Of a DNA stretch of 64,000 nucleotides, positions 60,429-64,000 are shown in pieces. How positions within the stretch are numbered: position 1 is the first letter of the stretch; each line of letters begins with the position of its first letter. The position numbers were made by a program, and so were the translations under genes. Source of the DNA: CAINFV01 sp964409235. Lineage in GTDB: Bacteria > Chlamydiota > Chlamydiia > Chlamydiales > FEN-1388. The stretch spans positions 1 to 64,000 of the forward strand of contig CAYPCN010000002.1 in assembly GCA_964409235.1 (NCBI GenBank). The letters run 5' to 3'. Under the pieces are notes generated by a model. The model did not search any database. It was not told where the DNA came from and saw only the letters and a list, made by a program, of their open reading frames with translations.

Positions 60429-61322
60429 TTACAGGAGCTTTTTCTCTGCCAACTCTTGCTCTACGATGTGAACAGTCTGCGCAAAATGCTGCTCTCCGCC
60501 AGGCCGATAGCCGAACTCTTCGATCATAGAGGAGGCTTGTGCCAAACCATTCTCGCCAACAGAGGTGAAGTACTTGGCTAATTCATACGAGGTCAGGGAA
60601 GGAGTCGCTCTCGATGTCATAAGGTTAAGAACATAGACCAGCTTCGGCCACGGCACGGCGCCCTGCTGTTGAAGCTGCTTCACTTCCTGAAAGACCATGC
60701 GGGGGGTGATGGGAGGGACGGATGGCAGCGGCTTTGTGCGCATCCTCCACCACCGTCGCCACTGAACGGCAATGGGAACGCAAACGAGAAGGAACATGAG
60801 GATGATCAGGATACGACGCCAGACCATCTGCCGATAGACAGTGCGCAGCCCTTGGGATTGGTTCTGTGCCAGCAGGTCGCGCTCTGCCTGCACGTTATGT
60901 GCTCGTGGAAAGAGCGCCTTTTCGGGAAAGGGGAGCTGCAGATCTGATGCCGACGGTGTCGGCAGGCGAAGAGGGGTGACAGCATACGAAAATGCTGGCA
61001 GCAGCGATGCTGTTCCTTGCCACCGAAAGGTCCCCAGCGGAATCGTATACTGCCCAGGCTGCGCGATGCGCCCGCGCACCATAACCCTTCCGTCGTGGAT
61101 CTCATACTCTTCGAGATAGTATGGCCATGGTAAAGGGCGGGCAAAGGATATCCCTTGGAGATGCAACTGTAACGCAGGGTACGCAGCTTCTGGAAGCGCG
61201 AGGTCAGCTGACGCGGTGACGACCTGCCCTTCTTCGACGACAGCGGCATCGTCAACAGACCAGGCGCTGCCCCCAACACAACAAAGCATCAACCATACTC
61301 GTACCCACATACCTATGCTCAT
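60429..61322 (-). CDS. BatD-like membrane protein in a MoxR-DUF58 operon
   Basis: The 297-aa product has a signal segment (MWVRVWLMLCCVGGSAWS), a mixed beta-type extracellular domain (VMVRGRIAQPGQYTIPLGTFRWQG), one strong transmembrane helix (ILIILMFLLVCVPIAVQW, about 180-197) and a cytoplasmic helical tail. That layout and its place beside DUF58 and MoxR suit BatD (Bacteroides aerotolerance operon) proteins, but similarity is weak. ATG 61322 gives a 4-bp ATGA overlap with the DUF58 gene. Likely part of a MoxR-linked envelope or stress complex. Confidence 0.62.
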   Translation of the reverse strand: MSIGMWVRVWLMLCCVGGSAWSVDDAAVVEEGQVVTASADLALPEAAYPALQLHLQGISFARPLPWPYYLEEYEIHDGRVMVRGRIAQPGQYTIPLGTFRWQGTASLLPAFSYAVTPLRLPTPSASDLQLPFPEKALFPRAHNVQAERDLLAQNQSQGLRTVYRQMVWRRILIILMFLLVCVPIAVQWRRWWRMRTKPLPSVPPITPRMVFQEVKQLQQQGAVPWPKLVYVLNLMTSRATPSLTSYELAKYFTSVGENGLAQASSMIEEFGYRPGGEQHFAQTVHIVEQELAEKKLL

Positions 61323-62185
61323 CGCCTTAACATCCGGCATCGGCGTTCGAAAAATGCTCTCAGCGTCTTTACTGGGTCTTGTCCTTCAACGATTTCAACA
61401 CAATCAATACGATGATGGGACGTGAACCTGATCAACTCCCGACGCTGCTGCTCACATTGACGGCGCATCTCTTCGCTCAGCGTTTGGTCGCACTTTGCCA
61501 AGCGGCATATGCCGGTCTCGGGATCTTCAGCATAGATCCACCCCACAGGGGGAGGGTCTTCTTCCCATTTGTCCACCACACGCAAGGCAATGAGGTCATT
61601 GTCCACTGCCAACGACGACAGCGCTCGCTTCCACCCTGGATCGTCAGAGATAAAATCTGAGATGACAAAGATGACCCCCCGCTTCGGGCCATGACGAGCA
61701 CCGATGGCGTGAAGACTTTTTGCTAATAAGGTCCGGCGCTTGCCAAGCCCTATGCTGGTCATCATTTCCACAAGACGCCCTGCTTGTGACAACCCTCGCC
61801 TCGGGGAGACAAACTTCTCAAGACCTTCAGAAAACAGCGCTAAGCCAATGCGATCTCTGCTAACAGCGGCAGAGAAGATGAGAATGGCCGCTGCCTCAAG
61901 AGCGAGTCGCGCCTTGTCAGGGCGAGCCCAGAAGACAGATCCTGACGTATCTAACGCCACCATGACGGACAAATCTCTTTCTTCGAGGAATGTCTTCACA
62001 TATGGTTCTCCAAGCTGTGCGAGCTTGGCCCATGCAAAAGCCTTTGGGTCATCGCCAGGAGTGTATTTGCGGATCTCATCGTAATCGATTCCTTTTCCGC
62101 GGAAGAGCGAGCGATATCTTCCCAACACCTGTCCAAGGACATGTCGCTTGACCTGGAGTGTAAGAGCAAACCGCTTGTCAATCAC
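61319..62185 (-). CDS. DUF58 protein with vWA-like domain
   Basis: The 288-residue protein carries the DUF58 block RGKGIDYDEIRKYTPGDDPKAFAWAKLAQLGEPYVKTFLEERDLSVMVALDTSGS. It ends in a vWA-like fold with a MIDAS-like DTSGS (D-x-S-x-S, near residue 98) that could bind a metal and a partner protein. Such proteins work with MoxR ATPases in chaperone-like assembly of metal enzymes or the envelope. The start overlaps the moxR stop by 4 bp, and its own stop overlaps the BatD-like start. Confidence 0.88.
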   Translation of the reverse strand: MIDKRFALTLQVKRHVLGQVLGRYRSLFRGKGIDYDEIRKYTPGDDPKAFAWAKLAQLGEPYVKTFLEERDLSVMVALDTSGSVFWARPDKARLALEAAAILIFSAAVSRDRIGLALFSEGLEKFVSPRRGLSQAGRLVEMMTSIGLGKRRTLLAKSLHAIGARHGPKRGVIFVISDFISDDPGWKRALSSLAVDNDLIALRVVDKWEEDPPPVGWIYAEDPETGICRLAKCDQTLSEEMRRQCEQQRRELIRFTSHHRIDCVEIVEGQDPVKTLRAFFERRCRMLRR

Positions 62186-63147
62186 GGCGATGGGATCTCT
62201 TGCAGAAGTTTCTCAACAACGGCATCTGGCGTGAGCCCTTCTGCCTGCGCTTCGTAGGTTAGGATCAGCCGATGGCGCAGGACGTCCTTGGCGATCTGCT
62301 TCACATCATGCGGCGTGACGAAATCCCTCCCTTCTATCATCGCTGCTGTCCTTGCTCCTCGCAGCAGCCACAGCGTAGCCCGAGGAGAAGCCCCCCACTG
62401 GATAGCAGCGCCAAGCTTCATCGCCGACAGCTTCTCCATATCCCTCGTTGCCACCACGAGGTCGACAGCATAGCCTACCACCTTGTCATCGACGTGAATC
62501 CCATCGACCTGCTGCTGCATTTCTTTGATATTCTCTCTGTTGAGAAATGGCGTTAAAGGCGCTGGCATCGCCTGGACCATGCTGTGCGAAGCGATGAGCG
62601 TCTCTTCAGTCGCATTGGGGTATGGCATGAGCAATTTAAACATAAACCTGTCAAGCTGTGCTTCTGGCAGCGTATACGTCCCTTCCTGTTCTATAGGATT
62701 CTGAGTGGCCATCACAAAATAGGGGGTGTCGACGACAAATGTCTGCCCAAAGATTGTCACCTGTTTTTCTGCCATGACTTCCAACAGCGCTGACTGCACC
62801 TTGGGAGGCGCCCTGTTGATCTCATCGGCCAAAATGACATTTGTGAAGACAGGCCCTTTTTCCACGACAAACGTACCTTGATCTGGGCGGAATATGCTCA
62901 TGCCCGTGAGGTCTGAGGGCAACAGATCGGGCGTGAATTGAATTCTCTTGAACGGAAGCCCCGCAAGCTGCGAGACCGTGGATATCAACAGTGTCTTGGC
63001 AATGCCCGGCACTCCCTCTACCAACACGTGGCCGCCAGCGATCAACGCAATGAAGATCTTGCGTACAATTTCTTGTTGCCCAACGATCCTTTCGCTTACA
63101 CGGGAAAGACATCCGTCTACAATCTGCTTGACCTGTTCGATCTCCAC
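62182..63147 (-). CDS. MoxR-family AAA+ ATPase
   Basis: The 321-residue ATPase has Walker A LVEGVPGIAKTLLIS, Walker B NVILADEINRAPPKVQSALLEVMAEKQV, sensor VMATQNPIEQEGTYTLPEAQLDRFMFK, and the arginine-rich lid region QWGASPRATLWLLRGARTAAMIEGRDFVTPHDVKQIAKDVLRHR, all typical of MoxR. It probably acts as a chaperone that powers its DUF58 and BatD-like partners. The start is read as GTG at 63147 with GGAGG 4 nt upstream; a TTG at 63165 is less likely. The 3-gene order MoxR-DUF58-BatD-like is coherent. Confidence 0.92.
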   Translation of the reverse strand: MEIEQVKQIVDGCLSRVSERIVGQQEIVRKIFIALIAGGHVLVEGVPGIAKTLLISTVSQLAGLPFKRIQFTPDLLPSDLTGMSIFRPDQGTFVVEKGPVFTNVILADEINRAPPKVQSALLEVMAEKQVTIFGQTFVVDTPYFVMATQNPIEQEGTYTLPEAQLDRFMFKLLMPYPNATEETLIASHSMVQAMPAPLTPFLNRENIKEMQQQVDGIHVDDKVVGYAVDLVVATRDMEKLSAMKLGAAIQWGASPRATLWLLRGARTAAMIEGRDFVTPHDVKQIAKDVLRHRLILTYEAQAEGLTPDAVVEKLLQEIPSP

Positions 63148-63171
63148 AAAACCTCCAGTGAACAACTATCT

Positions 63172-63226
63172 GAGCCATTTGCGATATCCATATCACAACA
63201 GTACAATTTTCAGAGCCATTTGCAAT
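63172..63226. repeat. two direct GAGCCAT termini
   Basis: GAGCCATTTGCGAT (63172-63185) and GAGCCATTTGCAAT (63213-63226) are in the same orientation, not inverted, between moxR and secA. They are the ends only, without type A or B interiors. The rest of the 63227-63347 gap shows a small CGGAC/GTCCG stem near 63307-63321. Confidence 0.55.
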
Positions 63227-63347
63227 GGAAGCGCAGGCGCTGGCTCTCTTCCGTTGCCACGAAACTTTTCAAAGCGTATGATTTTTTCTCTCTCGCCCTC
63301 AGTAACGGACGCATTGTCCGCACCGACCTAGATGTTGAGGTATGCGC

Positions 63348-64000
63348 ATGCTATCATTCTTAAAATGGCTCTTTGGAACCGCTCAAGAACGTACTCTTCG
63401 ACGGTATTGGAAGGCTGTCAAGCAGATCAATGCTATTGAAGAGCAATTTCAAACGCTCACCGATGAGCAGCTTGCTGCTAAAACGGTTGAATTCCGGGAG
63501 CGCCTCGCTAAAGGCGCCTCTTTGGACAACCTTCTTCCTGAAGCCTTTGCCGCTGTGAAGAACTGCTGCCGACGAATGATGGGGATGGAGGTCCATGTCT
63601 CTGGATACAATCAAAAATGGGATATGATCCCGTATGACGTGCAGATCCTTGGTGCTATTGCTCTGTACTACGGCGCCATCGCTGAGATGCAAACAGGGGA
63701 AGGGAAGACGTTGACGGCCGCCATGCCTTTATACCTTCGTGCCCTTAGTGGGAAGCCGGTGCATATCGTCACTGTCAACGACTATCTAGCCAAGCGCGAC
63801 TGCGAGTGGATAGGGACGATCTACCACCGTTTGGGCTTGACGACGGGAGTGTTGCAGCAAAGCATGGATCATGACGAACGGACGACCATCTACAAGTCGG
63901 ACATCGTCTATGGCACTGCCTCTGAGTTTGGCTTTGACTACCTTCGCGACAACTCCATGGCGATGAATGCCACCGAGCAGGTGCAACGCGGCCACTACTT
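63348..64000 (+). CDS. secA: preprotein translocase ATPase SecA (5' part, runs off the window)
   Basis: The ATG at 63348 has GAGG 7 nt upstream and opens MLSFLKWLFGTAQERTLRRY. The chain continues to YDVQILGAIALYYGAIAEMQTGEGKTL, with Walker A QTGEGKT at residues 115-121, then KPVHIVTVNDYLAKRDCEW and VYGTASEFGFDYLRDN, which are unmistakable SecA NBD1 motifs and close to chlamydial SecA in wording. SecA drives protein export through SecYEG. The frame is open to the last base (217 complete codons), so the remaining 700-plus residues lie outside. Confidence 0.96.
   Translation, partial: MLSFLKWLFGTAQERTLRRYWKAVKQINAIEEQFQTLTDEQLAAKTVEFRERLAKGASLDNLLPEAFAAVKNCCRRMMGMEVHVSGYNQKWDMIPYDVQILGAIALYYGAIAEMQTGEGKTLTAAMPLYLRALSGKPVHIVTVNDYLAKRDCEWIGTIYHRLGLTTGVLQQSMDHDERTTIYKSDIVYGTASEFGFDYLRDNSMAMNATEQVQRGHY

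Noticed and set aside
60416..60440. Terminator between the pseudopilin operon and the BatD-like gene
   Set aside because: The CCTGT/ACAGG stem is only 5 bp and overlaps the stop of the convergent gene.
63213..63226. A full palindromic element between moxR and secA
   Set aside because: The two ends are direct, 40 bp apart, and lack the type A or B interiors, so they are only ends.

Overview
The window most likely comes from an environmental member of the Chlamydiota, an obligate intracellular lineage. The evidence is family-level and read from the sequence. GreA carries a chlamydia-type N-terminal extension of about 570 residues. ThyX is the long (about 540 aa) form. The SecA start at the right edge reads like chlamydial SecA, and there is a pseudopilin operon of the chlamydial kind. 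Several genes look host-directed, above all a complete USP-type deubiquitinase. The genus cannot be fixed from this sequence alone. Base composition is fairly balanced and genes are tightly packed, with many 4-bp ATGA/GTGA overlaps.

Layout. 1-730: a truncated TnpB (IS200/IS605-type) gene. 735-13202: one giant gene of about 4155 codons with a P-loop/IDEAD helicase-like core near its C-terminus (DUF3638-like). 13590-17411: a sodium:solute symporter, then an overlapping RNA-modification run (RlmI-like methyltransferase, SpoU methyltransferase, RluA-type pseudouridine synthase). 17461-23685, minus strand: an RHS-repeat protein with a hydrolase-like tail, then groES-groEL-fmdB behind a CIRCE operator, and a NamZ-family muramidase. 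23851-28984, plus strand: UvrD/PcrA helicase, a second tnpB remnant, smpB, a hydrolase-like protein, a small exported protein and psd. 28985-29562: a 145-bp inverted repeat, a decayed reading frame and a 50-codon ORF. 29563-32385: a 940-aa coiled-coil protein. 32403-40330, minus strand: uvrB, trpS, the deubiquitinase and two tandem membrane paralogues. 40640-45852, minus strand: thyX, tRNA-Ala(GGC) and a lower mevalonate cluster (two GHMP kinases and mvaD). 46092-53685: tRNA-Thr(CGT), a SlyB-like lipoprotein, two membrane-anchored kinase-like paralogues, a YhcH protein, an MsbA-like exporter and two GT32-type glycosyltransferases. 53768-60373: rdgB, greA, a proline-rich protein and five pseudopilin-type genes. 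60429-64000: a BatD-like protein, DUF58 and MoxR, then divergently the 5' part of secA.

Two themes stand out. First, a family of short palindromic elements lies in many of the gaps. Its ends are about 14 bp, of the type GAGCCATNTGCGAT, and it has two recognisable half-types. It reaches the start region of two genes, one of them the mevalonate kinase. Second, several probable host-interaction or envelope genes occur as paralogous pairs within a few kb: two membrane proteins beside the deubiquitinase, two kinase-like proteins, two GT32 enzymes and two HSM-type hydrolases. The mevalonate cluster is unexpected for this phylum, whose well-studied members make isoprenoids by the MEP route. It may allow use of host mevalonate.
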